The translations under genes were made by a program, and so were the position numbers. A DNA stretch of 64,000 nt from an uncultured bacterium (lineage in GTDB: Bacteria > Bacillota_I > Bacilli_A > RFN20 > CAG-826). The DNA lies in contig CASDXP010000001.1 in the NCBI GenBank assembly GCA_949285455.1, positions 124,001 to 188,000 on the forward strand, given 5' to 3'. Below the pieces are notes generated by a model, which was given only the letters and a program-made list of their open reading frames with translations, had not been told where the DNA came from and did no database searches. This document shows positions 53,737-61,812 of this stretch, in pieces. The stretch's first letter is position 1; every line of letters begins with the position of its first letter.

Positions 53737-54175
53737 TGTGAATCACCTCTTTGAAGACTTGATTAGTCGAACCGACATAAGGAGTTGTCGTCGTATGTAG
53801 TAAATGCATATAAGGACCGTATTTAACATATTTTAAATATTTGAGAATATTATATGGAACATCTTTTAAATCTCTACCAGTATAAAGACAAATGTCGAAA
53901 TCTGTTAATTTTTCTAGAAGTTCTTCTAAAGCTCTAATCTGTAATAAGGGCTCGCCACCGCTTATCGTTAACTTCTTATTTTTGCATTTCTCACGAATCA
54001 TCTTTTCCAATTCATTAACGCTAATTGATGTGCCAGCATGTATGTCCCAAGTTCTTTTATTGTGACATCCTTCACAGTGCTTATCGCAACCTTGTAAGAA
54101 TAAAACGGTACGATAGCCTGGGCCATCGCAAAGTGATGGCCTTGGCATTAATGAATTAATTAATATATTCGTCAT
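53720..54175 (-). CDS. nrdG: Anaerobic ribonucleotide reductase activating enzyme
   Basis: NrdG makes the glycyl radical in NrdD. The 151-residue protein carries the radical-SAM motif CDKHCEGC near residues 30-37, the NrdG start DGPGYRTVLFLQGC and the AdoMet motif ISGGEPLL. It is upstream of nrdD, the reverse of the common nrdD-nrdG order, and overlaps its neighbours on both sides. Confidence 0.95.
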   Translation of the reverse strand: MTNILINSLMPRPSLCDGPGYRTVLFLQGCDKHCEGCHNKRTWDIHAGTSISVNELEKMIREKCKNKKLTISGGEPLLQIRALEELLEKLTDFDICLYTGRDLKDVPYNILKYLKYVKYGPYMHLLHTTTTPYVGSTNQVFKEVIHIEKSK

Positions 54176-54620
54176 CGTATATCTCCCAGAGCAATAAATC
54201 GTAATTGGAGCAATCTCGTCTAGTTAGTTCGTCTAAGATATTATTCTTTTTCTTTGTATATAATACTCTATCTAGACGTCTTATTTTAGATATCTTTTTG
54301 TCATTTTTGGTAACAACTTTTTCTAAGACGATTCTTTCATCTAAGTTTTCGATCAAATTCTGCTGTTGTTTATTTTTACAACGGAGGTAGGGATCAGAAC
54401 TATTGACCTTTTGAAGCCTACAATATTCATTTTTATCAATTTCTCGACAATTGATGATAGCAAATTTTTGATGATGTTTAACTCTAGCTATCGATCTAGC
54501 TTTCGCACTTGCTTCGCGACCATTCGTGGCGGCAACCGGAAATGTGATGGGAATATATTTATTTCTTCCTACGTGACCGCATTTGCAGATTACTGCGTAA
54601 TATTTAATTGGATTTTGCAT
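54156..54620 (-). CDS. Small zinc-ribbon-like protein heading the nrdGD operon
   Basis: I do not recognise a named family for this 154-residue protein. Its N-terminus, YYAVICKCGHVGRNKYI, holds a CxCGH motif, with a further Cys in AIINCREI and later in RRDCSNYD, so metal binding is possible. The C-terminal half is very basic. It has an AAAGGAGAC site and is first in the operon, overlapping nrdG by 20 bases. A regulatory or accessory role for the reductase is an inference. Confidence 0.55.
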   Translation of the reverse strand: MQNPIKYYAVICKCGHVGRNKYIPITFPVAATNGREASAKARSIARVKHHQKFAIINCREIDKNEYCRLQKVNSSDPYLRCKNKQQQNLIENLDERIVLEKVVTKNDKKISKIRRLDRVLYTKKKNNILDELTRRDCSNYDLLLWEIYDDEYIN

Positions 54621-54682
54621 AAGTTTAGTCTCCTTTCGACTATAACCATATTTTCTATCATATCAAAAATAAAGTTTTTCAC

Positions 54683-54707
54683 TATTTCACAATTTTTTTG
54701 TGTAGAA
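54683..54707. promoter_or_regulatory. Dyad in the divergent promoter region
   Basis: CACAA and TTGTG arms, five bases apart (54688-54702), lie between the divergent nrd operon and the WYL-like gene. The sequence does not match the NrdR box. It could be a binding site for the WYL-like protein. Confidence 0.35.
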
Positions 54708-54773
54708 AAGTTATAATTTTATCACGAAATATGCAAATTTTTGTGTATAATTAGTTACAAATAGGAGCAGAAC

Positions 54774-55658
54774 ATGGAATTTAATAATCGTACAAGAATA
54801 AATTTAAGTGGCCTAGCGAAGAAAATATTAGAGAAAGATATTTTTATTTTCAACGCAGATGAACAAAAGCAAATTGGAACTTACATCAATAAAGTTTTAC
54901 ATGCTTTTACAAAAATAGAAATACCAGTCGACAATAATCTCGCCAAAGAAAAAGGTACTTCCGAAGTCTATTATATTAATGATAAAAATATCGATTGGTT
55001 CGTTAGTTGTGCCTCACAAACGAAAGCCTATAAAGAAAGAGAGGATGATTCTTCATCCACCTTCTTTAAAGTGATAATTGAAAGCTACTGTCGCCTTCCT
55101 TATCCTGAAAGAGCGAATTTTATCTTGCACGAATGTATTCAAAACATTGAAACCGCTATTGCTAGACAAACGAAAATAACTTTAGAAACATATAACAAAT
55201 TAATGAAAGTTTCGCCTTACAAAATTGTTCCTTCTAAAGATACAGTATTTACATATTTGGTCTTCAAAAATGATAAAAAATTTGATGCTATTCGCTTAAG
55301 TCTTATAAAAAGCGTCAGAGTGCTTCGTGAACTTTATCACTTTAATAAAGAAGAAATGAAACTTGTCGATAATGCTTTAATTAATTTCGGCCCTTCCTTT
55401 GCGTTTGAAAATATGACCACTATCCATATTAAGTTTTTGAATGAAGATGGCGAAAAAAGATATTTATATTCAACTTTACAAAGACCGATGCATGAAAGAA
55501 TTATCGGTAAGAACGAAAGGATTTATGAATTTAAATGTTCAGAAAAACAAATATTATATTTTTTCTTCAGCTTCGCAGGCGATATAGAAATAATTGAGCC
55601 TATAGAATTAAAAAATAGATTCAAACAAATGTATAAAGATGGGTACGAAACCGTTTGA
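54774..55658 (+). CDS. WYL-domain-like protein without a clear helix-turn-helix
   Basis: The last 45 residues (KCSEKQILYFFFSFAGDIEI, IEPIELKNRFKQMY) match the C-terminal pattern of WYL regulators, which place the operator-distal helix there. The N-terminal 100 residues (RTRINLSGLAKKILEKDIFI) show no obvious winged helix. GGAGCAG precedes the ATG and TATAAT lies about 22 bases upstream. It is divergent from the nrd operon and 20 bases before the ASCH gene, so it may regulate one or both. Confidence 0.6.
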   Translation: MEFNNRTRINLSGLAKKILEKDIFIFNADEQKQIGTYINKVLHAFTKIEIPVDNNLAKEKGTSEVYYINDKNIDWFVSCASQTKAYKEREDDSSSTFFKVIIESYCRLPYPERANFILHECIQNIETAIARQTKITLETYNKLMKVSPYKIVPSKDTVFTYLVFKNDKKFDAIRLSLIKSVRVLRELYHFNKEEMKLVDNALINFGPSFAFENMTTIHIKFLNEDGEKRYLYSTLQRPMHERIIGKNERIYEFKCSEKQILYFFFSFAGDIEIIEPIELKNRFKQMYKDGYETV

Positions 55659-55664
55659 TTGTTC

Positions 55665-55670
55665 TATAAT
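55665..55670 (+). promoter_or_regulatory. -10 box TATAAT before the ASCH gene
   Basis: The box ends 8 bases before the ATG at 55679 and lies only 6 bases after the previous stop. There is no ribosome binding site, so this gene would be leaderless from its own promoter. Confidence 0.5.
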
Positions 55671-55678
55671 ATTCACAT

Positions 55679-56620
55679 ATGCCAAACTTTCACTTTTATA
55701 CATTAAAACCTAAACCATATAACGCTATGGAAAAAGGTTATAAAACAATCGAGATGCGTTTAAATGATGAAAGACGCCAATTGTTAGAGATTGGTGATTT
55801 CATCATCTTTACTAATACGGAAGATAAAAACAAATCATTATTAACAGTAATTAAAGATTTAAAACAATACCCTAGTTTTAAAGAATTATATGAAGATACA
55901 CCTAATAAACTAGACTTAGGTTATTTAGAAAATGAAGTTTCTAGCTATGAAGATATGTACGAATATTATTCGAAAGAAAAGATTGATAAGTATCACGCTT
56001 TAGCAATCTACCTTAATCATATCCACTTCTTTAAAGTTAATGATAAAAATCATGCGGATTATAACGATTTACAAGAAATATTAGGTTTCGATTATTCAGA
56101 TAATCATTTAATCATTAAAAACTACAACTATTTAGACTGCGATGAAGAATATAAATTAAGTCTTGATGAATTTATTAAACTTTATAAAAAGATTGCTCTA
56201 ATAAGTGAAAATGACGCCAAAAGTGAAATAAAAGAAAAAGAAGAAAGCTTTAATAAATCATTAGAAGAAATTACTAATTGGATCGAAAAAGAAAAACAAC
56301 TATTAGAAAATCAAAAATATCTTCATTTTGAATCTTTAAATAGTCCTTTTAAAAAGAATCAGGAAGTAAAGATGAAAAAGAAAGTCGATGTTGCCAAAAA
56401 AGACGATATATTTTTCTTAGATGATGTCATGTTAAAAGATAATATTTTATATTATTCGTTAAAAGTAGTGAGTGATAAAAAGAATCGAGGCATATATATC
56501 TTAGGCACAGATTATTTATATACTTCAAATGATTTTGAAATCGTCGAAAATAAATTCATTAGAGATGAATATTATGTAGGTAAAATAATCACTAATAAAG
56601 ATATTGAGATTTATAAATAA
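55679..56620 (+). CDS. ASCH-domain protein with long C-terminal extension
   Basis: Residues 1-110 form an ASCH domain: LKPKPYNAMEKGYKTIEMRL with the conserved Lys, then LEIGDFIIFTN. ASCH domains relate to PUA folds and bind or modify RNA; some hydrolyse modified nucleosides. The remaining 200 residues hold a charged coiled coil (about 185-215) and a beta-rich end (SLKVVSDKKNRGIYILGTDY). The fusion is not one I know. It follows the WYL-like gene by 20 bases and a small RNA gene lies just downstream on the other strand. Confidence 0.72.
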   Translation: MPNFHFYTLKPKPYNAMEKGYKTIEMRLNDERRQLLEIGDFIIFTNTEDKNKSLLTVIKDLKQYPSFKELYEDTPNKLDLGYLENEVSSYEDMYEYYSKEKIDKYHALAIYLNHIHFFKVNDKNHADYNDLQEILGFDYSDNHLIIKNYNYLDCDEEYKLSLDEFIKLYKKIALISENDAKSEIKEKEESFNKSLEEITNWIEKEKQLLENQKYLHFESLNSPFKKNQEVKMKKKVDVAKKDDIFFLDDVMLKDNILYYSLKVVSDKKNRGIYILGTDYLYTSNDFEIVENKFIRDEYYVGKIITNKDIEIYK

Positions 56621-56634
56621 ATTCGATTAAGTTT

Positions 56635-56731
56635 AAAAAAAGACGTTTTTAGGTGCGTCACCACCGCGCGAATAGGTTTTAGGTCTCTAGTCCGACCACT
56701 CTTGGGATTTTTAACGTCTATCCCTGACACC
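56635..56731 (-). ncRNA. Compact pseudoknotted small RNA with own promoter and terminator
   Basis: On the reverse strand a -10 box TACAAT (56740-56735) precedes a roughly 97-base RNA that begins GGTGTCA and ends in seven Ts. Helix 1 pairs GGTGTCA with TGACGCACC, leaving a GC bulge. Helix 2 is GGGAT/ATCCC, and its loop carries AGACGTT. That loop pairs exactly with the AACGTCT just before the T run, a 7-bp pseudoknot. A further hairpin is GGTC/GACC around GGACTAGA. No open reading frame fits. I cannot match it to SRP, 6S, tmRNA or a riboswitch I know. Confidence 0.6.
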
Positions 56732-56734
56732 ATC

Positions 56735-56740
56735 ATTGTA
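56735..56740 (-). promoter_or_regulatory. -10 box of the small RNA
   Basis: TACAAT on the reverse strand predicts a start at 56728-56731, exactly at the first helix of the RNA. A TTGATT-like -35 lies about 15 bases upstream. Confidence 0.45.
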
Positions 56741-56814
56741 TCATAAAAACAAAAAAATCAATAACTTTTATATTCATTAAAAATGAATATTCATCGCAAA
56801 ATTTAATTATGATA

Positions 56815-57012
56815 CTATTTTTGATTCAATTTATAAGTATTAAAAGATTTATAAGTTTCCACCACTTCTAATAATCCTTCATTATTAAGTTCTTCTAACG
56901 CTCTTACTGCCTTAGGAAAACTCCAACAAAGATCAATTTGGATGCGACTAATACTTATAACAACATCTTTATCTTTATAAAATTCAATAACTTTTAATGC
57001 TTCTTCGCTCAT
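56815..57012 (-). CDS. Second FtsK-gamma-like winged-helix protein
   Basis: The 65-residue protein reads ISISRIQIDLCWSFPKAVRA, then LEELNNEGLLEVV, the same winged-helix pattern as the protein at 43985. It stands alone with an AAAGGAAATA site. A small DNA-binding regulator is likely. The small RNA lies 84 bases downstream in the same direction but has its own promoter. Confidence 0.6.
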   Translation of the reverse strand: MSEEALKVIEFYKDKDVVISISRIQIDLCWSFPKAVRALEELNNEGLLEVVETYKSFNTYKLNQK

Positions 57013-57128
57013 GATTATATTTCCTTTCTTTTTATTGAATTTATTATAGCTTAATTAATCACTAATTTTGAATTCATTTATGAATTGTGCTAATATCAAT
57101 CCATGAATAAAAGGAAGAAAAAATAAAT

Positions 57129-57383
57129 ATGGTCTACACTTATCAAACTAAAGGAACTTGTTCTAGATTAATCGATATCGATTACGATGAAAATACACAT
57201 ATTATCAATAATGTTACTTTCCATGGTGGTTGTCCTGGAAACACCTTAGGTGTCGCTACGCTAAGCAAAGGTAAAACCTTAGAGGAAATAATTTCATTAT
57301 TAAAAGGCATTAAATGTGGTTATAAACCCACTTCTTGCCCAGATCAACTCGCTAAAGCATGCGAAAATATTATTAATTCTTAA
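57129..57383 (+). CDS. TSCPD domain protein (TIGR03905-like)
   Basis: The 84-residue protein has four conserved cysteines: in GTCSRLI, FHGGCPGN, GIKCGYK and the name motif PTSCPDQLAKA. The family relates to the TSCPD domain at the end of some ribonucleotide reductases and may bind a metal. AAGGAAG precedes the start. Function is not established. Confidence 0.88.
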   Translation: MVYTYQTKGTCSRLIDIDYDENTHIINNVTFHGGCPGNTLGVATLSKGKTLEEIISLLKGIKCGYKPTSCPDQLAKACENIINS

Positions 57384-57396
57384 TCATTTTTTATTT

Positions 57397-57885
57397 TTAA
57401 AGCAAATAAGAATATGTATCATATTCTCCATAAAAATATTGCTTTCTTTGTTCAAACTTAAAGCCTAACTTTTTATATAGCTTAATGGCTCTTTCATTAA
57501 TTGGATGAACCATAATACCTATTCCTTTATAACCTTTAGTTTTTGCTTCATTAATTATTTGATGAATAAAATAAGTAGCGATACCTTGATTTTCACAACC
57601 AGTTTTAACCATAAGACGCGATATAGCTAGTAAATTAGAATGTAAGAACACTTCTTCTTCAAATTCTTCAATAGTTGGGGCCACACTTGCGTAAGCAATT
57701 ATTTCATCTTCATCATTTAAAATGATTCTACCTCTACCACTTTCAATATCTTCTTTTATTAATTCATCGCTTGGATATTTTTCATTCCATAAAGGTAAAT
57801 TTAAAGAATTTAACCTAACGATAACTTCTTTTTTAAGAGTATTACAAGTATGAATGTCTTTTTCACTAGCGAAACAATATTTCAT
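57397..57885 (-). CDS. GNAT-family N-acetyltransferase
   Basis: The 162-residue protein shows the GNAT core: ISRLMVKTGCENQGIATYF holds the acetyl-CoA-binding Q/RxxGxG/A loop, and NERAIKLYKKLGFKF is the family end motif. The substrate is unknown. It is convergent with the TSCPD gene, 13 bases apart. Confidence 0.92.
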   Translation of the reverse strand: MKYCFASEKDIHTCNTLKKEVIVRLNSLNLPLWNEKYPSDELIKEDIESGRGRIILNDEDEIIAYASVAPTIEEFEEEVFLHSNLLAISRLMVKTGCENQGIATYFIHQIINEAKTKGYKGIGIMVHPINERAIKLYKKLGFKFEQRKQYFYGEYDTYSYLL

Positions 57886-57938
57886 AATGATTAAAGTTTA
57901 AATTGTATCATCCAAATTGCAACACTAAATCGAGTCAT

Positions 57939-58026
57939 ATTCCTATAAATATTGGAAGTAAATTCCGGAAAATGTAGAACTTTCATTCCTATAAATGTAG
58001 ACTTTTCATTCCGAAAAATGCAACAC
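57939..58026 (-). repeat. Four tandem 23-bp repeats, likely IS21-family end remnant
   Basis: Units begin at 57939, 57962, 57985 and 58008, exactly 23 bases apart, with the pattern ATTCCnnnAAATGTAGAAC. On the reverse strand the array reads TGTTGCATTTTTCGGAATG onward, the style of multiple repeats found at IS21-family ends. TGTTGCA also recurs at the other side (57925-57919). No istA or istB gene is present. Confidence 0.6.
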
Positions 58027-58124
58027 AATTTTAAGAACTGCACTAGTGTTTTTTTTAACTTCTTGAAAAAAAAGAACTATATGTGAAAAATACTTATATT
58101 ATGCATAACGAGCAATTAATTAAA

Positions 58125-58556
58125 TTAGGCTTTATTTTTTCTTTTTTTAAACTTGAAATTGTTTTTGTATCTACGATCTAGTATTTCGTTAACTTCTTTG
58201 TTACATTCTTCATAAGAAATTTTTCCTTCATTAAGTTTCTTAAAAGCTTCATATACTTCGTCATAAAGTTCAATAAAGTTAGATGATGTTAGTTTTGGAA
58301 CAACACACATATCTTCTTTTAAACCCTCAAATATATAATCCGGAATATCATCATTTTTGCTAACAAAATTGATATCTTCTTCCTTTACGTAGCACCAGCC
58401 TCTAAATGATTTAGGATCATAGTCCCAAAAAAGTATCATAATGTAGGCATTTTCTTTTTCATCAAAGGAAAAAATCTTGCCTACCTCAAACTCAGAGCCA
58501 AGACGTATTTTAACATAAACTATATCGTCTTTTTTAAACTTATAAATATTAGGCAT
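58125..58556 (-). CDS. Hypothetical protein with SH3-like N-terminus
   Basis: I do not recognise this 143-residue protein. Residues 5-60 (FKKDDIVYVKIRLGSEFEVG, KIFSFDEKENAYIMILFWD) alternate strands like a small SH3 or Tudor-type barrel, and the C-terminal half is helical and ends in a basic tail (KFKKRKNK). No clear ribosome binding site was found and neighbours give no clue. Confidence 0.5.
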   Translation of the reverse strand: MPNIYKFKKDDIVYVKIRLGSEFEVGKIFSFDEKENAYIMILFWDYDPKSFRGWCYVKEEDINFVSKNDDIPDYIFEGLKEDMCVVPKLTSSNFIELYDEVYEAFKKLNEGKISYEECNKEVNEILDRRYKNNFKFKKRKNKA

Positions 58557-58709
58557 GTGGATTAGGGTTTGGGCTATCAGGGTGTTCTTTAATTTTTTAT
58601 GGCTTAAAGAATAGTAACTATCTAGATTTTATTATAAAGACACAGCGTGTTAAATCGTAGCGATTTTAAAGATATAGTTTTTTTGCTAAACATTTGGTAT
58701 ATTAAAAGC

Positions 58710-59099
58710 ATGAGAAACCTATTTCAAAGCAGATTTACTCCGATTGGAATGATTTTAGATATTTTCGCCGCGAGCGGAAAAAGAAGAATATCTTACGCTA
58801 TTCAAACTTTAGTTATGCTAGCTATTTCAGTTTTAGCGATCTATGGTCTTAAAGTCATGTTCAATTTTACTATCGATGAGAATTTCGTTCTTTTCATCGT
58901 AGGAACAGCATTTTGTGTCATGACTTTAATTATTGTCACTTTGCCAGTTATTATTGCTTCAATCATGCTTTTTATCGCTAGTTTAATAGGCACGATCAAA
59001 AGTGATGAACGAGCTTTGAATGCCGTAAGTCTAGTCATTACTATTATCGCTATCATTTTAACAATTATCTTCATCTATTTAGTGCTAGCTGTGTTTTAG
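58710..59099 (+). CDS. Small multi-helix membrane protein
   Basis: Starting at the ATG at 58710, the 129-residue protein has three membrane helices (about 30-50, 60-92 and 105-127) after a short basic N-terminus (FAASGKRRISYA). An upstream in-frame start at 58647 would add 21 residues but has no site. TATATT lies 6 bases before 58710, so it may be leaderless. Function is unknown. Confidence 0.6.
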   Translation: MRNLFQSRFTPIGMILDIFAASGKRRISYAIQTLVMLAISVLAIYGLKVMFNFTIDENFVLFIVGTAFCVMTLIIVTLPVIIASIMLFIASLIGTIKSDERALNAVSLVITIIAIILTIIFIYLVLAVF

Positions 59100-59106
59100 A
59101 TTATAA

Positions 59107-59136
59107 AATTAAAAGGACCGCTAAGTAGCGATCCTT
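59107..59136 (-). terminator. Terminator of the lipoprotein operon
   Basis: On the reverse strand AAGGATCGCT and AGCGGTCCTT form a stem with one C/A mismatch and a 4-base loop, followed by TTAATTTT. Confidence 0.75.
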
Positions 59137-59161
59137 CCATCAACAAGAAATCTTAAAGCCA

Positions 59162-59944
59162 CTAACTTGGAAAGTCTGGATAATCATCTGGATTTAATTT
59201 TTCATCCGTATAATCATTTAGTTCACCATAGGTGTATAAATAATCGTAACTTTGGTATTGATAATTTACTCCGCCCACTAAAGATTGTAGCATCTCTCCT
59301 GAACAAGCAGTAATTTTACCTTCTTCGATGAGAATTGTATCATTTCTTTCAAAACTAAATTCTTCATCCATACCATTCGCAGCGTATTTGACAAGTTTAA
59401 ATTCAAGTCGATGCTCACCATCTTCACTTAAATCGACATCTAAGAAATTTGTCGTTAACACTAGTCCACTAGAGTCTTCGCTTAAGATACCTATCGCATA
59501 ATCTAAGACGTTCGTGATGTAAGGAGCAGTAAAGCCTAAATTTAATAATCCATTCCTTGCTGTTTCATCTAAGACGTAACGATTTTTATAACCTTCATTA
59601 CCAAACAATCTAATTTGATAAACGAAGTCATCTTTGATACCTCTTTCTTCGATACCGCTAATAGATGTTTCGTCAATTGTTTGATTAAACTCACCACGAA
59701 TAAAATCGTCGTTATAAAGATTTAATGTCCCACTTTCACTCACATTGACTGATATTCCATAATAATCTTCTTGTTCAATTTGATAATTTTGTGTAGCTAC
59801 AACATCATCAAAACTAGATAAATCATCTTTCATTCCTTCTAATATTTCAATATCGCTAGGTGGACTAGGCGGTACAGGGGGATTTTCTCCGCAGGCACTA
59901 AGAAGGAAAGGAATAGCTAATATAAGAACTATTTTCTTTTTCAT
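59162..59944 (-). CDS. Lipoprotein of unknown function (small paralogue)
   Basis: The 260-residue protein has a lipoprotein signal ending LLSAC, a Pro-rich linker (PPVPPSPPSD) and a beta-rich domain. Motifs such as GTLNLYNDDFIRGEF and GLVLTTNFLDVDLS recur in style in the two larger lipoproteins upstream. It starts 4 bases after the preceding gene. No known family was recognised; it should sit on the outer face of the cell membrane. Confidence 0.65.
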   Translation of the reverse strand: MKKKIVLILAIPFLLSACGENPPVPPSPPSDIEILEGMKDDLSSFDDVVATQNYQIEQEDYYGISVNVSESGTLNLYNDDFIRGEFNQTIDETSISGIEERGIKDDFVYQIRLFGNEGYKNRYVLDETARNGLLNLGFTAPYITNVLDYAIGILSEDSSGLVLTTNFLDVDLSEDGEHRLEFKLVKYAANGMDEEFSFERNDTILIEEGKITACSGEMLQSLVGGVNYQYQSYDYLYTYGELNDYTDEKLNPDDYPDFPS

Positions 59945-59948
59945 AACT

Positions 59949-61733
59949 TCATTCTTCTACAAGATAGAAATCTTGTGACCTATATGTCACATCGTAAGTT
60001 AATTCGATATGTTTGCCATCTAAAGTAATCGTTCCATCATCGAATACCATCGTCGGTTCTTCACTCGCGGTCGATGTGCAATTAGAAACAGTAATGTCCA
60101 TACCGTCGATGACAAAGTTAAATGTAGTCGTACAGTAATGGCTTCCATCCCCGTTATAATATTCAATCGTAATGACATCACCTCCGGCGGTTAAATAAGC
60201 ATAAGCACCATCGCCCATAAAATTATCCCATCTATATGTACTACTATGTAATAAATCAGTGAGTTCACTAGAAGTTAAAGGAGTGGCAAGATTATAAGTG
60301 ATAGTTTCTTTTACTTCTTCATTACTTAACGAATAGAAAGTAACACTTACTTCTTTACTCGCATTTACGTCTAAAACATTAAAACTATATTCGACGTAAC
60401 CATCGTTTTGATCAACTACACTAATTTCTAAGACGCTTGGATCGCTAATTTCAAACGCTAAATCTTCGATGCTCGCTGAACTTGGTCGGACGAAGACATA
60501 AATTGAATTGTAAGTATAACCTTCATAGATTGTTCTAACACCATCTTCATTTTGTATGGAACTTCCCATATCGCTATAAGAAATACCCTGTACAGGTGGA
60601 ATATTGACACCAATTTCTAAAGTTTTAGAGACACCAGTTTGACTTTCCACTACGACCGAAGCATGACCTTGACCGGTTGTAACAAAGACGTTCCCATCGA
60701 TATCAATAACATCACTATTTGTGGTAGAAACCGGATATAATTCTAAATCGATGGCTTTTGAAGGTAGATAATCGCTCGCTTCGAAATGAATATATTCGCC
60801 TAAAGGTAAATTGTTTAAAGAAACATATTCTTTCCCATTATCGCCATAGATGAAAGCGACAACTTCATTTACTTCTGCTAAGAAATAATCTTCAGGATTG
60901 ATAATTTCACTATTAGTGGTCGAAGCCACTCTAGCGTCATAAGAAATGTTATAAGTTGAAGTTAATGTGTTGACGTAAACATCATCTTCGCCACGTGAAA
61001 TCGTCGCTTGATAAACTGTTTCTGCACTTACCATTTTTTCATCTTCGACGACAATTTCAAAACTGATCGCAATTTCATTTAAATAATCTTCATCATCAAA
61101 TGAATAAGTGAATTCATCTAGTGAATAAATTGTTTGCGTTTCGTTCTCTTCTACTTTCGCATTGATGGAAACGCCTTGTAAATTCACATTACCGGTCAAA
61201 TTAGCCTGGATGAACTGGGCCACTAATAAAGTCGATTGTTTAGAAATTTGACCAGGAACGCTAGATTGTAATAAATAAGATACTCCATCCCCTGATGGAT
61301 CACCATCTTCTACGACTGGTAAACGATAAGCACTATCGTACCAAATACCAGTTAATAAATCGTCATTTTCATAATCTTGCACTAAATAGATAACTTTTTG
61401 GCCACTATAAGTTTTAGTTTGAACGAGTCTTACGTAAGAATTATTGTATTCTGTTCCATCTTCGTAACTACTTTTCAAAGTAGCGGTGGCAAAAGATGTT
61501 TCATCATTATAAATGTTCATCGTCTCATCTAATGAGATGATATTTCCAGCGCTATCTTCTACTTCATTAAACACTACTTTATTTGATTCATTTACTTCAT
61601 TAACGTATAAATCGCCACTCAATAAGGAAACGACATCTTCTAAAGCAATAGTGCTTGCTGGTGGTTCACTTGGTTCGCCGCAACCAGTTAAAAGAAGAGC
61701 GAAAGCTGATAACACTAACAAACTTTTCTTCAT
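59949..61733 (-). CDS. Large surface lipoprotein with Ig-like region
   Basis: The 594-residue protein has a lipobox LLTGC, a PSEPPAS linker, an N-terminal region of about 270 residues similar in style to its neighbours, and a middle part (TTNSDVIDIDGNVFVTTGQG, HASVVVES) like bacterial Ig-like (BIG2) domains. The C-terminal 110 residues (WDNFMGDGAYAYLTAGGD) resemble the end of the next lipoprotein. AAAGGAGG precedes the start. Function is unknown. Confidence 0.7.
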   Translation of the reverse strand: MKKSLLVLSAFALLLTGCGEPSEPPASTIALEDVVSLLSGDLYVNEVNESNKVVFNEVEDSAGNIISLDETMNIYNDETSFATATLKSSYEDGTEYNNSYVRLVQTKTYSGQKVIYLVQDYENDDLLTGIWYDSAYRLPVVEDGDPSGDGVSYLLQSSVPGQISKQSTLLVAQFIQANLTGNVNLQGVSINAKVEENETQTIYSLDEFTYSFDDEDYLNEIAISFEIVVEDEKMVSAETVYQATISRGEDDVYVNTLTSTYNISYDARVASTTNSEIINPEDYFLAEVNEVVAFIYGDNGKEYVSLNNLPLGEYIHFEASDYLPSKAIDLELYPVSTTNSDVIDIDGNVFVTTGQGHASVVVESQTGVSKTLEIGVNIPPVQGISYSDMGSSIQNEDGVRTIYEGYTYNSIYVFVRPSSASIEDLAFEISDPSVLEISVVDQNDGYVEYSFNVLDVNASKEVSVTFYSLSNEEVKETITYNLATPLTSSELTDLLHSSTYRWDNFMGDGAYAYLTAGGDVITIEYYNGDGSHYCTTTFNFVIDGMDITVSNCTSTASEEPTMVFDDGTITLDGKHIELTYDVTYRSQDFYLVEE

Positions 61734-61759
61734 CTAATTTGTCCTCCTTTGCTAAAGCA

Positions 61760-61796
61760 TAATAAAACCGAAGTAGGTCTAATGACCTACCCCGGT
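61760..61796 (-). terminator. Terminator between two large lipoprotein genes
   Basis: On the reverse strand ACCG, two unpaired bases and GTAGGTC pair with GACCTAC, two unpaired bases and CGGT, around a 4-base loop and followed by TTTTATT. Partial termination here would set a graded level for the two downstream lipoproteins. Confidence 0.8.
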
Positions 61797-61812
61797 AAAT
61801 TAAATTGTAAAA

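Noticed and set aside
56635-56731. Small SRP RNA, 6S RNA or a known riboswitch
   Set aside because: The conserved SRP tetraloop region and other family signatures that I know are absent, and no regulated gene follows in the same direction.
57939-58026. CRISPR array
   Set aside because: The 23-bp units are contiguous without spacers and no cas genes are present.
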